DNA from: a virus
Virus record (IMG/VR): IMGVR_UViG_3300030098_004232
Span: 1 to 48,754 of that record
Direction: 5' to 3' (one strand)
DNA: 48,754 nucleotides
This document shows, in pieces, positions 9,141 through 18,440 of the stretch; within the stretch, counting starts at the first letter, position 1, and the number at the start of each line of letters is the position of its first letter. A model generated the notes under the pieces. The model made no database searches, was not told the DNA's origin, and saw only the letters and a program-made list of their open reading frames with translations. The position numbers and the translations under genes were made by a program.

Positions 9141-11086
9141 TAGTCTTCTCCTACAACTGGTAAATCTCCAAAAATAACTTTGGAAATTTGATCTAAATCA
9201 CCAGCATTATTTTCAATTACTGTGGCTAAATTTTTTCTAAAACCTTTTAACTGATCTAGTTCTTTTTGTTTTGATAAATCTACAATTTTATCATAACCAT
9301 AAATTTGATCAGGCATAATTCCTATAGAAGCCGCAACACCTAAATCTTTTCTTATAGATTCTTCTAACTCTTTTCTTATTACTAGATATTGTGCTATTAC
9401 TTTTGTAGGAGATTTTAAAAAACCAAATTGACTTGTTAATTTTTCAGCTCTTTCAATATCTCTTACTGCAAGTCTGTCTTTGTCTTTTAAAATATTTGCA
9501 AGAGCATAAGATGTTAAAAGTTCAATTGCTCTTAAAGAGGCTTGTTTTCTAAGAGTGTCAGTTTCAGCAGCTGAAACATTTCCTATTTCTTTTTTTAATC
9601 TATCAAAATACCCTTTACCTGCTTCTAATTCTGCCTTTGCTTCATCCTCGTTAATTTCACCTGCTTTTAGTCTTGCATTAACATCGCTTTGAAATTGACT
9701 TGCATTTTCTTTATATTGTCTATTTAATTCTTCATATGAAGTTTCTGAAAAATATTGTGCAAAGATATCTTTACCTGCTAATAAAAATTCAGTAACAGAA
9801 CCTTTAGAACCAATCAAATCTGGGTCGTTTATAGTTAAGTCTAATGCTTTATTTATTCCTCTTAAAGCATTTGCTTTAATTGAAATCCCTTTGTTTATTC
9901 TCTCAATATCATCTGCCTCAGGAGCGCTCATCATTTTGTATGGTAAATTTGTTACATCTATATAACCACCAGGTACTTTTATTTGAACATTACCTGTTGT
10001 TTCTGAAACTCTAGCTCTATAACTTTTCGCTTCGTCCTCACCAGGTATCCTTACTTTAACAATTTTATTATCTGGCGAATATTTCAAAGCCTTATCTTTT
10101 TTTAAGTTTCCAAGCATTGCTTTTTTTAATTCAGTTTCATCTTTTCTTCTTTCGTCTTCTAAAGCTAATGCCATAGGTATTACGTTTTGACCCGCTTGAC
10201 CTAACACATCTAAAAAACCTTTGAACCCAGGTTGATCTGTTCTACCCGTTAATAAATTAGAAGCTAATTGTAACAACAATAATTTATTTGATCTTTTATC
10301 ATCGCCCATTATGTCATCAACTGCATTATCTAATTGTATAGCAAGAGCACTTTTTGTTGGATTTTCTGAAAAAAATGTATCCATATTTTCATAAAAAAAT
10401 TGTTTCGCCTTTAAATTTTGTTCATCTCTGTTTTTTTGTTCTTTTACAACGACATCATTATCAATATCATCAATTGTTTCAGTGTCTTCAGTAACTACAA
10501 CTCCTGGATCTATTGGATTTTCGTCACCAGGTTTTTTAACATTAAGATCTGTTAACTGATTTTTTTCTATTTCTTCATTAATTACTTTTGGTACTGCCTC
10601 TGGTGCAATTTCAATACCACTGTTTTGTTCTGATGTATTTATTTGCTCTATAATTTCAGATGTGCTCATTCCTGGAAAATCTTTTTCTAAATTTGATAAT
10701 TCTTTAGGTGGAGGAGCATCTTGACTTATATTTACATCATCAAAATAACCAAAGCCACGTTGAGCTCTTGCTTTCTCTTTCATGGCTTCATATTCTTCAG
10801 GTGTGTTTGTTGCTCTAGCTAATGCATCAAACCCTTGACCTATTGCTATACCACCCAATACAGGTGCAAATCTTCCTCCCATTAAAAAAGCTCCGGTACG
10901 ACCCATTGCATTTAATGGTGTTCTTATAGCGCCAGGTAATCCTGCGTATCTTTGCTGTAAACCTTTTACAGAAAACAAAGGTTCTCTGTTATAAACTGCA
11001 GGTACATTTGGTGATGATGGAGGCATTGGTAATCTTGATATACCACCGTTGTCAAAACTTTTTGGTTTTTTAAGTTTATCTATCAC
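9140..11086 (-). CDS. Internal-virion-like protein of unknown function
   Basis: A 648-residue protein, largely helical and acidic in the middle (residues about 150-220 are Asp/Glu/Asn-rich and probably disordered). The N-terminus carries SFDNGGISRLPMPP, one copy of the Gly-Gly short motif found across the virion genes here, and a small Gly-rich hydrophobic segment near residues 64-84. The C-terminal half has long charged helices. No enzyme motif is recognisable. Its place between the 287- and 969-residue proteins suggests all three are part of one internal core or ejection apparatus; this is inferred from context. Confidence 0.58.
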   Translation of the reverse strand: MIDKLKKPKSFDNGGISRLPMPPSSPNVPAVYNREPLFSVKGLQQRYAGLPGAIRTPLNAMGRTGAFLMGGRFAPVLGGIAIGQGFDALARATNTPEEYEAMKEKARAQRGFGYFDDVNISQDAPPPKELSNLEKDFPGMSTSEIIEQINTSEQNSGIEIAPEAVPKVINEEIEKNQLTDLNVKKPGDENPIDPGVVVTEDTETIDDIDNDVVVKEQKNRDEQNLKAKQFFYENMDTFFSENPTKSALAIQLDNAVDDIMGDDKRSNKLLLLQLASNLLTGRTDQPGFKGFLDVLGQAGQNVIPMALALEDERRKDETELKKAMLGNLKKDKALKYSPDNKIVKVRIPGEDEAKSYRARVSETTGNVQIKVPGGYIDVTNLPYKMMSAPEADDIERINKGISIKANALRGINKALDLTINDPDLIGSKGSVTEFLLAGKDIFAQYFSETSYEELNRQYKENASQFQSDVNARLKAGEINEDEAKAELEAGKGYFDRLKKEIGNVSAAETDTLRKQASLRAIELLTSYALANILKDKDRLAVRDIERAEKLTSQFGFLKSPTKVIAQYLVIRKELEESIRKDLGVAASIGIMPDQIYGYDKIVDLSKQKELDQLKGFRKNLATVIENNAGDLDQISKVIFGDLPVVGED

Positions 11087-11089
11087 AGG

Positions 11090-11953
11090 TTACCTCCCTG
11101 AGAACGCTGCGTACGCTCCTAATCCTGTTCCAACAGCTTGACCCAATGGACTAGGTTGTGGTGATGTTGTTTGAGATAGTCTTGCTTGAGATGCTGATGG
11201 TATACCTGATTGAATGTCAGATACAAATGCAACTCTTTGATATGGTTCTTGAATATTTTGTACAGCTGTTTGTCTAGCTGCTTCTAATTTACCTTGCTCA
11301 ATTCCTCTTTCAACTCCGCCTAAACCTGCTAACCCTTGAAGCTGACTTTCTCTTTGTGCTAAAGCTTGTTGAGCTAAACCTGTTTGACCTCGTGCTGCCT
11401 GTAGTGCAGCTTCAGTTTCTAAACCTCTTTGTGTTTGTAATTCACCTAAAGCTGATTGAAAACCTTGACCATAAATTTGACCTAATGTTCCTGATTTTTG
11501 TCTTTGTAATTCTGCTATGCCAACACCTTCTCTACCACCACCAAAATTACCGCTTGAAATAGCTTGTTGTGCAAGTTGGTTTTCACGTTTTGCATAATCC
11601 TCAGAGACTTGATTTACTACATTTTGAATAAAAGGGTTCATAGCTTTTTGAACATCCGTTGCAGTAAATGTTCTACCTGCTGCTGTTTGTGCAGCTCCTA
11701 AAGCCGTGTCCGCTGCAGTCATTTGAGATGCACCCGCAGGTCCAGATCTAGCTAATGCTAAAGCATCTTGCTCTGCTTGAGACATGCCAGCGACTTGAAA
11801 TGCAGGAGGAGTTGTCTTAGTTCTAGCTAATTCAATAGCAGAATCCATCAAGCCTAGTCTTCTTGCTTCAATCTCTGGTGCTTCTCTTATTGTTTGAACG
11901 TTAGTAGTATCTGCTGGTACACTACTACCTCCGCCTCCTCCACCTGAACTCAT
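11090..11953 (-). CDS. Ala/Gln-rich virion-associated protein
   Basis: A 287-residue protein starting MSSGGGGGGSS, then a long low-complexity helical part rich in Ala, Gln, Gly and Leu (about residues 50-230), and a Pro/Ser-rich C-terminus. The composition resembles internal core proteins of podoviruses (T7 gp14-like in size and Ala/Gln richness), but I cannot show homology. Its start overlaps the stop of the GNAT-like gene by four bases (ATGA), and the 648-residue protein follows after three bases. An internal virion or tail-assembly role is likely. Confidence 0.55.
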   Translation of the reverse strand: MSSGGGGGGSSVPADTTNVQTIREAPEIEARRLGLMDSAIELARTKTTPPAFQVAGMSQAEQDALALARSGPAGASQMTAADTALGAAQTAAGRTFTATDVQKAMNPFIQNVVNQVSEDYAKRENQLAQQAISSGNFGGGREGVGIAELQRQKSGTLGQIYGQGFQSALGELQTQRGLETEAALQAARGQTGLAQQALAQRESQLQGLAGLGGVERGIEQGKLEAARQTAVQNIQEPYQRVAFVSDIQSGIPSASQARLSQTTSPQPSPLGQAVGTGLGAYAAFSGR

Positions 11954-12378
11954 TTTTTTTCTCCTATAAATTTATCTAATTGAATATGTGATCTAACATA
12001 TCCTTTTGTTTTTAAAAATCTTTCCCAACCTGGTCGTGCATAAAACTCCATTTTACTAACTCCTTGTGTTCGTGCCCATTCTTCCATTGGTTCTAAAAAC
12101 TTTACCCATAATTCCATTTTCTCCCCAGTAAGTATTCGGAAATTCATAGTCCGATACTTAGGATACTGTTTTAATTCTGTTACCCCAACTGCGTATACTT
12201 TTTGATCTTCTTCAGACCAAGCCACCCACAATTGCATCAGATTTTTTTTAATCTGATCTTTAACATGCTCATGATCAGCGTATCCACCTGATCTTTCAAG
12301 AGCTTTTTGGATATAGTCCTTTACAAAAATCCAAACTTTATCCACTTCTTCATCTTTCCATATACGCAACAAATTCAT
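11950..12378 (-). CDS. GNAT-like acyltransferase-fold protein in the virion module
   Basis: A 142-residue protein. Strands around WVAWSEEDQKVYAVGVTEL (about residues 51-69) and MNFRILTGEKM, a helix EPMEEWARTQGVSKMEFYARPG, and the C-terminal FLKTKGYVRSHIQLDK look like the central and final strands of a GNAT acyltransferase fold. The acetyl-CoA-binding motif (R/Q-x-x-G-x-G/A) is not clearly present, so it may be inactive or structural. Similar small proteins sit beside internal virion genes in other marine phages. It has a TAATG junction with the upstream gene and an ATGA overlap with the downstream one. Confidence 0.55.
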   Translation of the reverse strand: MNLLRIWKDEEVDKVWIFVKDYIQKALERSGGYADHEHVKDQIKKNLMQLWVAWSEEDQKVYAVGVTELKQYPKYRTMNFRILTGEKMELWVKFLEPMEEWARTQGVSKMEFYARPGWERFLKTKGYVRSHIQLDKFIGEKK

Positions 12379-13541
12379 TAAGACATTCGTTTTGCTAATT
12401 TGTCAAAATCTGCCATTTGTTTATAGAAAAATCTAGCACCAAGCTCCCTTTGTTGTTTTTTGTCTTTTGGATTTGCACCTAAAGCAATCCCTGCACCTCG
12501 TACAGCTTTTGATTTAGTTACAAATTCACCGTCAGCTAATTGAGCTAACATTGTATCTTTTTCTTCACTTCCTTTACCAGCTGCATCTACAACTAGTTTG
12601 CCAGAAGTTCTTTTATAATTTCTTTTATCGTTTTCATCAGTGTTTGTTTTACTCGGTAATCTATCTACTAAAGATCCTTCTTTTGCAAACAACATTCCAG
12701 GCATTACTGGTGGTCTCATAATTGAACTCATTGGTGGAGGAATCATATCAACATCTTCTTCTGCTGTTGTTTCTTCTATAGATTGCATAGGCATGTTAGA
12801 TGCTCTACCACCCATAGCCAATTGTGTAATTCCACCCTGATTCATTTGACCAAACTGCATTCTAAATTGTTTGAATTGTTCAAAGTTCATTGCCTCTTCA
12901 CCAGCATCATCTTTTTCTTTTTTATATTTTTCAAATTCTTCTCGCAAAAGGTCAGGAGCTGCCTGTCCACCACTTTCAAGTCCAATTATACCACCAGCTT
13001 TGATACCACTATAAGGTTTGTCTGGATATTGTGAATAATCAACTTGCATATTTGGATCATCATAAGGCATAAATTGACTAGGATTTTGTGCGTAAAATAA
13101 ATTATACCCTGGGTATTTTGGTTCTTTTGGTGGCACAGGATCAAAAGCTCCTAATCCATATGCAAGTCCTGCAGCACCTGCTGCTGTTGCTCCAACTTTA
13201 AATTTGTCCATTTTCCTGCCCTCTGGAGTATCCATTCTGAAAACATCAGAAAAACTTTCTAATCCTTTTTTGAAAAAACCTGGATCATTTGGTTTAGGTG
13301 TAGGTTTAAAAGCTTGATCTGTAGCTGTAGTCATTGCCATGTCAGCTGTATCATAACCGATTGGAGCTTGTTTGGCTCCAGGTGTTCCTTTAGCATCAAA
13401 GCCTCCTGTCATATGCATAGTTAAAGCTTGTGTTGCTGTATCTCCAAATGAGTCTTTAAATAATGTTGAACCTCTTTTGCCACCTAATGCGTTAATCCCG
13501 ACATTGATAGCATACATGGTTGCTAGTGTTGCTGGATCCAT
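12378..13541 (-). CDS. Virion-associated protein with Gly-Gly motifs
   Basis: A 387-residue protein with little recognisable fold. It has a small Gly/Ala segment near residues 112-128, long disordered linkers, and two related motifs, KAGGIIGLESGG and NQGGITQLAMGG, that belong to the Gly-Gly motif set of this genome. The C-terminal part, DTMLAQLADGEFVTKSKAVRGAG, is a short conserved element recalled from many phage tail and structural proteins with unknown function. A good ribosome-binding site (AGGAG) precedes the ATG at 13541, and a 34-base gap separates it from the glycosyltransferase upstream. A structural role is likely. Confidence 0.55.
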   Translation of the reverse strand: MDPATLATMYAINVGINALGGKRGSTLFKDSFGDTATQALTMHMTGGFDAKGTPGAKQAPIGYDTADMAMTTATDQAFKPTPKPNDPGFFKKGLESFSDVFRMDTPEGRKMDKFKVGATAAGAAGLAYGLGAFDPVPPKEPKYPGYNLFYAQNPSQFMPYDDPNMQVDYSQYPDKPYSGIKAGGIIGLESGGQAAPDLLREEFEKYKKEKDDAGEEAMNFEQFKQFRMQFGQMNQGGITQLAMGGRASNMPMQSIEETTAEEDVDMIPPPMSSIMRPPVMPGMLFAKEGSLVDRLPSKTNTDENDKRNYKRTSGKLVVDAAGKGSEEKDTMLAQLADGEFVTKSKAVRGAGIALGANPKDKKQQRELGARFFYKQMADFDKLAKRMS

Positions 13542-13575
13542 ATTTCTCCTGTTTTAAATACGTATTTATTCCAAT

Positions 13576-14421
13576 TTACTTAATTTTTTCCCCTTCGTCA
13601 ATAAACCTACCCTTATAACTATAGTCTCCATGGTGGGTTATATATGCGTCTACATTAGCATATATCTTACCTCCAATGTCAGTCCACCTTTTACAAAAGG
13701 CAAAATCCTCTCCCATAAAAGTTCCTTTTTCTTGATTAAATTCAGTGTCCCAAAAGTTATAAAACTGGTCTGTTTTACGCATTTGTTGGTTGAGCATGGT
13801 TTGCTGTCGTATTCTAAGATGTGGATACTCTTCAGCCATTTTTTCAAATACTCGTCTTTTTATTAACATAAATCCAGCAGGTCCTCTTTTAATTTCTGTT
13901 ATTCCATCTTTACAATCTATATTTTCTGCATCTATGAATGCCATTGGATAATAGTAACCACATTTACTTATGTGTCGACCTGATTTTTCGCTAATGTTTT
14001 TTGCTTTGTCCCAGTCAATTACTTTCATAGGGTAAGGAGTAAGAACAATATCTTTATCTGCTTCAAGCATAGTTATGACCGATGTTTCATCAAACTCAAT
14101 GTCTGTGTCAACAAACAACATGTGAGTGCACTCTGATTTTAAAAAAGCTGCAGTACATAGATTCCTACCCTGAGTAACAATAGATGATTGAATCAAATGA
14201 AATGTAACTGGAATTTTATGTCTTTGTAACATAGCTTGAAGTTCTAACGTTGCTCTAACGTAATGTATATCAACACCTCCATGACAAGGAGAGGTAAAAA
14301 ATAATTTAATAGGATGTTTAGCTTTCTTATCCCACTCTAACACATCATTACCCTTGTCTGTGTTTTGTCCAAATATGTTTTTCTCGTTTATGATACTTCT
14401 TTCATCTATTTTAAATGTCAT
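13576..14421 (-). CDS. Glycosyltransferase, GT-A fold (family 2-like)
   Basis: A 281-residue protein with a nucleotide-sugar-binding Rossmann-like N-terminus. IVTQGRNLCTAAFL (from about residue 81) is followed by the DxD motif in MLFVDTDIEFDE (D105, D107), which binds the metal and UDP/GDP sugar in GT-A enzymes. Further on there is RGPAGFMLIKRRVF and GEDFAFCKRW, matching the acceptor and catalytic regions (E, D) of family 2-like transferases. The gene begins with an ATGA overlap on the GT4-like gene, so the two enzymes are probably made together. Possible substrates are phage DNA bases, virion proteins or host surface glycans; the sequence does not decide. Confidence 0.82.
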   Translation of the reverse strand: MTFKIDERSIINEKNIFGQNTDKGNDVLEWDKKAKHPIKLFFTSPCHGGVDIHYVRATLELQAMLQRHKIPVTFHLIQSSIVTQGRNLCTAAFLKSECTHMLFVDTDIEFDETSVITMLEADKDIVLTPYPMKVIDWDKAKNISEKSGRHISKCGYYYPMAFIDAENIDCKDGITEIKRGPAGFMLIKRRVFEKMAEEYPHLRIRQQTMLNQQMRKTDQFYNFWDTEFNQEKGTFMGEDFAFCKRWTDIGGKIYANVDAYITHHGDYSYKGRFIDEGEKIK

Positions 14422-15359
14422 GCATATCCTTTCATATTTAATAGTTGATCAAATAAACTAACCCATTCTTTTGCTCTCATGTCCCAATTATAGAAAGTTC
14501 TATAGAATTTCATTTGATCTTTTAATCTTTCATGTAAGACTGGTTCATGGTAATTGTCAGCAACAAACTCAATAATTACCTTAAACTTTTTAGCCAAAGT
14601 ATACATGTCTGTTTCATAATTTACGTAATGTGCATACTCTGTACAAGTTTCGAACAATGCCCCAAAATTTGTTACAACTGCCATATTACCAGCAGCCATT
14701 GCCTCAATTGCAGATATACAACAAGTTTCTTCCCAAATAGATGGGTATGCAAAAATTTGACTTTTCTGCATTGCTTGTATTATTTCTTTGTTTGGTTTGT
14801 ATCCTATGTGATTTACATTTTTTAAACTTTCCATTTTATCATACATGGGTTTGAATTGTTTATCGTTCTGTAACTCAAACTCACTACCGTATATTTTTGT
14901 AGAACTGTAAACATCTAATGTAATGTCATCTCTTTTAATTAATTCCATTGCACCTAATAAAACATTTAGACCACGCCATGGAGTGGAGGTGTGAATTAAT
15001 TTTATTGGATCACCTTTTTTAAATTTAGGTCTTTCAATCCATTCTGTATCAGGTAATGCATTTTTAATTACACAACATTTATGTGTTGGTAATCCAAAAG
15101 CGTATCTAAATTTTTCGTAACACCAATGAGTATTGAATACATACCAATCATATTTTCTATGGTTTTCTCTTTGTCTAAACCACGGAGCTATATTGGGTTG
15201 ATCATATGAATTTTTCATCCATAAAATACTAATTTTATCTGGATCAATGGGTTCTTTTTCTGGAACAGATGTTGTTATTTGAATTTTTTTGAAATAACTA
15301 GGATCTATTCTTTTTGCAAGTTCTGCAAATTGTATCTCTGTACCGCCAGCTGCTTTCAT
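14418..15359 (-). CDS. Glycosyltransferase, GT-B fold (family 4-like)
   Basis: A 313-residue protein of GT4 type. Residues 125-135 (STPWRGLNVLL) correspond to the loop that opens the nucleotide-binding C-terminal domain. FAYPSIWEETCCISAIEAMAAG (203-224) holds the E-x7-E motif (E211, E219) that binds the sugar nucleotide. The N-terminal GGTE (residues 5-8) matches the start of many GT4 enzymes. At 313 residues it is somewhat shorter than typical (350-400), with a trimmed N-terminal acceptor domain. The ATG overlaps the end of the 69-residue gene, and the GT-A enzyme overlaps its own stop. Confidence 0.88.
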   Translation of the reverse strand: MKAAGGTEIQFAELAKRIDPSYFKKIQITTSVPEKEPIDPDKISILWMKNSYDQPNIAPWFRQRENHRKYDWYVFNTHWCYEKFRYAFGLPTHKCCVIKNALPDTEWIERPKFKKGDPIKLIHTSTPWRGLNVLLGAMELIKRDDITLDVYSSTKIYGSEFELQNDKQFKPMYDKMESLKNVNHIGYKPNKEIIQAMQKSQIFAYPSIWEETCCISAIEAMAAGNMAVVTNFGALFETCTEYAHYVNYETDMYTLAKKFKVIIEFVADNYHEPVLHERLKDQMKFYRTFYNWDMRAKEWVSLFDQLLNMKGYA

Positions 15360-15565
15360 TTTAAAGGTTCTTCCCCAACCACATCGAATCCTTTAGGGAT
15401 AATAATTTTGACATCCCTTTTTATATCTTTTGGGTCAGGATTTTCAAGCTTTACTTCTTCCTCGTTTTTATAAATTTTACCGGTTTTTATATTTGTAATT
15501 GTTGTTTCAGCCTCACATTTAACGACTGGCACTTTTTCTCCATTGATAATTCTATATTCTGTCAT
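15356..15565 (-). CDS. Small conserved phage protein, unknown function
   Basis: A 69-residue, beta-rich, charged protein with the core CEAETTITNIKTGKIYKNEEE. I recall similar short proteins near structural genes of marine phages, with no role assigned. It is joined by TAATG to the 109-residue protein upstream and by ATGA to the GT4 gene downstream, so it is co-translated with both. Confidence 0.6.
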   Translation of the reverse strand: MTEYRIINGEKVPVVKCEAETTITNIKTGKIYKNEEEVKLENPDPKDIKRDVKIIIPKGFDVVGEEPLK

Positions 15566-15894
15566 TATGTTCTATCTTGTTCTAATATGGCTACTGTTCC
15601 TGTAATAACACTCGTATGACTTGATTTTAATTTTAATATGTCATTTTCTTCAAATACCTTTACACCCGTTATTAAATCAGATGAAGTGCCAGTTCCTAAA
15701 GTTCTTTTTGAAAAATCAAAATCTGCTGATGCAGAATTATCTCGTATAGAAGCTGTAACACTTACTGTGCCTGAACTTGAATTCATAACTTGAACACTTT
15801 TAATCATAGCGACTGTTTCAGCAGGACAAGTATAAACTGATACTGGATTAGTTGTTGTTAAATTAAATTGTCTGTTTACAAATTTATTTGCCAT
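15565..15894 (-). CDS. Small virion structural protein, beta-rich
   Basis: A 109-residue Ser/Thr/Val-rich protein made of alternating beta strands (YTCPAETVAMIKSVQVMNSS, GTVSVTASIRDN, then TGTVAILEQD at the end). This is the pattern of small phage decoration or tail-accessory beta-sandwiches that respond to neighbouring tail genes. No enzymatic motif is visible. Position between the tail-tubular-like gene cluster and the glycosyltransferases supports a virion role. Confidence 0.58.
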   Translation of the reverse strand: MANKFVNRQFNLTTTNPVSVYTCPAETVAMIKSVQVMNSSSGTVSVTASIRDNSASADFDFSKRTLGTGTSSDLITGVKVFEENDILKLKSSHTSVITGTVAILEQDRT

Positions 15895-16034
15895 TATCTT
15901 CCTTGTCGGTTGTATTTCTTATACATTCGTTTTTCACTTTTGTTAAGGTTTTTTTTATGTCTCCTCGGTCTTTTCTTAGGTTTTGCTCTTTCATACCATG
16001 CAGTTCCAAATTGACTTTTTTTCTTCTTAGCCAT
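15894..16034 (-). CDS. Tiny basic protein (46 residues), conserved in marine phages
   Basis: A 46-codon gene, ATG at 16034 and TAA at 15896-15894. It is highly basic: MAKKKKSQFGTAWYERAK, a KKRPRRHKK run, then LNKSEKRMYKKYNRQGR at the end. I recall near-identical tails in T4-like and other marine phages, so it is very likely real rather than spurious. Both ends use TAATG junctions with the neighbouring genes. The charge suggests nucleic-acid binding or a virion linker; no function is known to me. Confidence 0.8.
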   Translation of the reverse strand: MAKKKKSQFGTAWYERAKPKKRPRRHKKNLNKSEKRMYKKYNRQGR

Positions 16035-16201
16035 TAATCATTTAAGAAGTAAGAAATTGCCTCTGACTCTTCTTTTATATCCTGTGGGTAAGTTGAATTA
16101 AGTGTCTGTATAATATTGTTTATATCTCTACCAAACTGGTTTAAGTTTGATGGTTGATACTCTGGTGTTGCTTGTGAAACAATTTCATTTATTTTTGCCA
16201 T
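16034..16201 (-). CDS. Tiny protein (55 residues), unknown function
   Basis: A 55-codon gene, ATG at 16201 and TAA at 16036-16034. The product is polar and helical (EIVSQATPEYQPSNLNQFG, ending in EAISYFLND), with no motif I recognise. It fills the space between the tail-tubular-like gene and the 46-residue basic gene exactly, with TAATG overlaps at both ends, which is the main evidence that it is translated. Confidence 0.65.
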   Translation of the reverse strand: MAKINEIVSQATPEYQPSNLNQFGRDINNIIQTLNSTYPQDIKEESEAISYFLND

Positions 16202-18402
16202 TACCTTCTACCTCCTACTTGCACATCAGCTCTAAAAGTTCCGAATCTCCAAGTTTGTCCTGTTCCTGTGTTTGCTATTTTAAATGATGCAGCCCTTCCT
16301 CTTGATCTACAAAATACTTGTTTGGTGCTTGTAGTAACTGTAAATGGTCCTGTTATCAAAGGGCCGGATGCTGATGAAGATCTTGTGTCAGATGGGAAAT
16401 CTCTTAAAAATATAGTTACCTGAGCATCACCAACTTGATTTTTAAAATCAGGAATAAACCTAGCTATTCTCATCATAAACTCACCATCACCACCTTGATC
16501 GATGTCAAAATCACCAGACTCAATTTGAGCTGGTATTGCTGTTGTTGTGCCATCAGTTAAGACTTGATCGTTTCCTGTTTCGTGTTCGTAGTATGTAGTA
16601 GCACCGTTTGATATTCCAGGTATCTCTCCTTGTGATGGTGATTCAGATGCATTGTATGAAGTTGCAAGGGGTTTACCAAATACACCTTGGTCAACCCAAG
16701 TAGTTCTTTTTATTAAAGCACCATCGTTTGTTGTCCATACTCCACCAGGAATATTTTGTGAATCTCTAGTATTATAAGTTACCGATCTATCAACTGAAGT
16801 AGAACCAGATGTTGGATAGAACCAAGTTATTTCGTTAAATTTATCATTAACACCTGCGTGTACAATTAATTCAGCATCATTATTCAAATCACCAAATACA
16901 TAGTCTTCAACAAGACATGGAAGTTTTTTTACAGATGCACCATCAAAATAAAAGAAACTATCTTCAGACATCCAATATATAATACCATCTACCTCTATTG
17001 CTGCATGTTGAGATATCAAACCACAGTTTGTACCAACTTGTTCAAAACCAAATGTGAATGGAGCACCAATAAATCTCATAGTAAATAAAGCTGTGTCTGT
17101 CCAAATATAATTACCATTTCTTCCAACTAAAGCACCCATAATTCTTGAACCGTCAGCAAGTCTCTGTGTACCTGCCGTGTTGGTTGCTGTTGGAGTGTAA
17201 ACATTTATATCCTCTTGGTCAGAGAATCGTAAAAACATATCATCTTGAGTGCTTGTTGTTCCTATTGTTGTTTCAGTTCCAAAGAAACATAAGTGTCTAT
17301 CAGGTGTGGAAACAATCATATCTCTTGAAGCTGTAGGTGCACCGGTTACAAGCACGGCTCTATTAGGATTAGACAAAGCACCAGCTGATGATGGATCCCA
17401 TTCAACACAAACACTATTAAAAATTAATGCAATTAATTTTTGTCCAAAATTAGTTAATCTCCATTGACCTGGATCAAGTATAACTCCTGCAGCTGTTGCA
17501 GAACCCCATCCTGTATAACTCGAAGCATCCTGAACTGTTGAACCATTTGCATGTGTTACGTCTGATGTTCCCCCTTGACCTCTTGATATTCCTGATATTG
17601 TATTTGTTGCTGTATTGTTAGATGTGTAAGTAACTAATTCAGCTGTGGCTCCTGAACCTATTAACAAAGTACCTGTAGCAGGCATGGTTGCTGAAGATGT
17701 TAAAATAACTGATGTTGCTCCTGCAGCAAAAGTTCCAGCGTTGTTAATTGTTGTAGTTGATGTTGTAGTTGTACCACCCCATTGACCGGTAGCCCAACCA
17801 AATCCAGGTAATTGAAATCTAGGTCCAACTACAAAATAAGCGTCCAAGGTCGCAGTTCCGGTAGTCGTGAATGCAGTCCCTGACTCATTTTTAGACATAG
17901 TAATTGTAAAAGTAGTAGTTGTTGGAACTGTTTTTACTTCAAATGTTTTTGTAAAATCTGCAGCAGTAAATCCTGAAGATCCAGGAATAGCGCTTACAGA
18001 TGAAAAAACTATTAGATCACCTTCTGCTAAACCATGTCCAGTCCCTGTGTTTACAGTAACTGTAGGTTGATTACTTGTAGTGGTAAAACAATTAGTCATA
18101 CCAGCTTTTTGTTTAGATGCATCTAGTGGATGAATATCATAAAAAGTACCCTCGTAATAAATATATAAAACTTTATCTGTGCCGATTGCTGCATATCTAT
18201 TACCTGATAAGTCAAACCAAGTATGTTGATCTCTAGCTACACCCACAAGACTTGTTGCACCTTTTTGTGACCAACCACCTATTTTTTCAGGTAAACCGTA
18301 TCTAAACCTTACGTACTGGCCCCCGGTCCATCGTCCCTCAGCACCGGTTTCAGTAACTTGTTTATCGAATCCAGGTATTAATTGTACTTTACGTAATGCC
18401 AT
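16201..18402 (-). CDS. Tail tubular protein B-like / large tail structural protein
   Basis: A 733-residue protein rich in beta strands. The N-terminus (VQLIPGFDKQVTETGAEGRW, GGQYVRFRYGLPEKIGGW) matches the opening of large marine-phage tail proteins that resemble the propeller-like T7 gp12 tail nozzle. The run of short strands with W, G and Y (for example TWFDLSGNRYAAIGTDK) suits a propeller. Residues about 100-165 form an inserted Thr-rich domain of the type TVNTGTGHGLAEGDLIVFSS, and a second Thr/Ser-rich insertion follows at about 215-290. Both are common modular insertions in phage tail proteins. It is likely the distal tail nozzle. Two tiny coupled genes follow. Confidence 0.65.
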   Translation of the reverse strand: MALRKVQLIPGFDKQVTETGAEGRWTGGQYVRFRYGLPEKIGGWSQKGATSLVGVARDQHTWFDLSGNRYAAIGTDKVLYIYYEGTFYDIHPLDASKQKAGMTNCFTTTSNQPTVTVNTGTGHGLAEGDLIVFSSVSAIPGSSGFTAADFTKTFEVKTVPTTTTFTITMSKNESGTAFTTTGTATLDAYFVVGPRFQLPGFGWATGQWGGTTTTSTTTINNAGTFAAGATSVILTSSATMPATGTLLIGSGATAELVTYTSNNTATNTISGISRGQGGTSDVTHANGSTVQDASSYTGWGSATAAGVILDPGQWRLTNFGQKLIALIFNSVCVEWDPSSAGALSNPNRAVLVTGAPTASRDMIVSTPDRHLCFFGTETTIGTTSTQDDMFLRFSDQEDINVYTPTATNTAGTQRLADGSRIMGALVGRNGNYIWTDTALFTMRFIGAPFTFGFEQVGTNCGLISQHAAIEVDGIIYWMSEDSFFYFDGASVKKLPCLVEDYVFGDLNNDAELIVHAGVNDKFNEITWFYPTSGSTSVDRSVTYNTRDSQNIPGGVWTTNDGALIKRTTWVDQGVFGKPLATSYNASESPSQGEIPGISNGATTYYEHETGNDQVLTDGTTTAIPAQIESGDFDIDQGGDGEFMMRIARFIPDFKNQVGDAQVTIFLRDFPSDTRSSSASGPLITGPFTVTTSTKQVFCRSRGRAASFKIANTGTGQTWRFGTFRADVQVGGRR

Positions 18403-18440
18403 AATATTAAGTATAAACTAAAAAACTCTTCATATAAACC

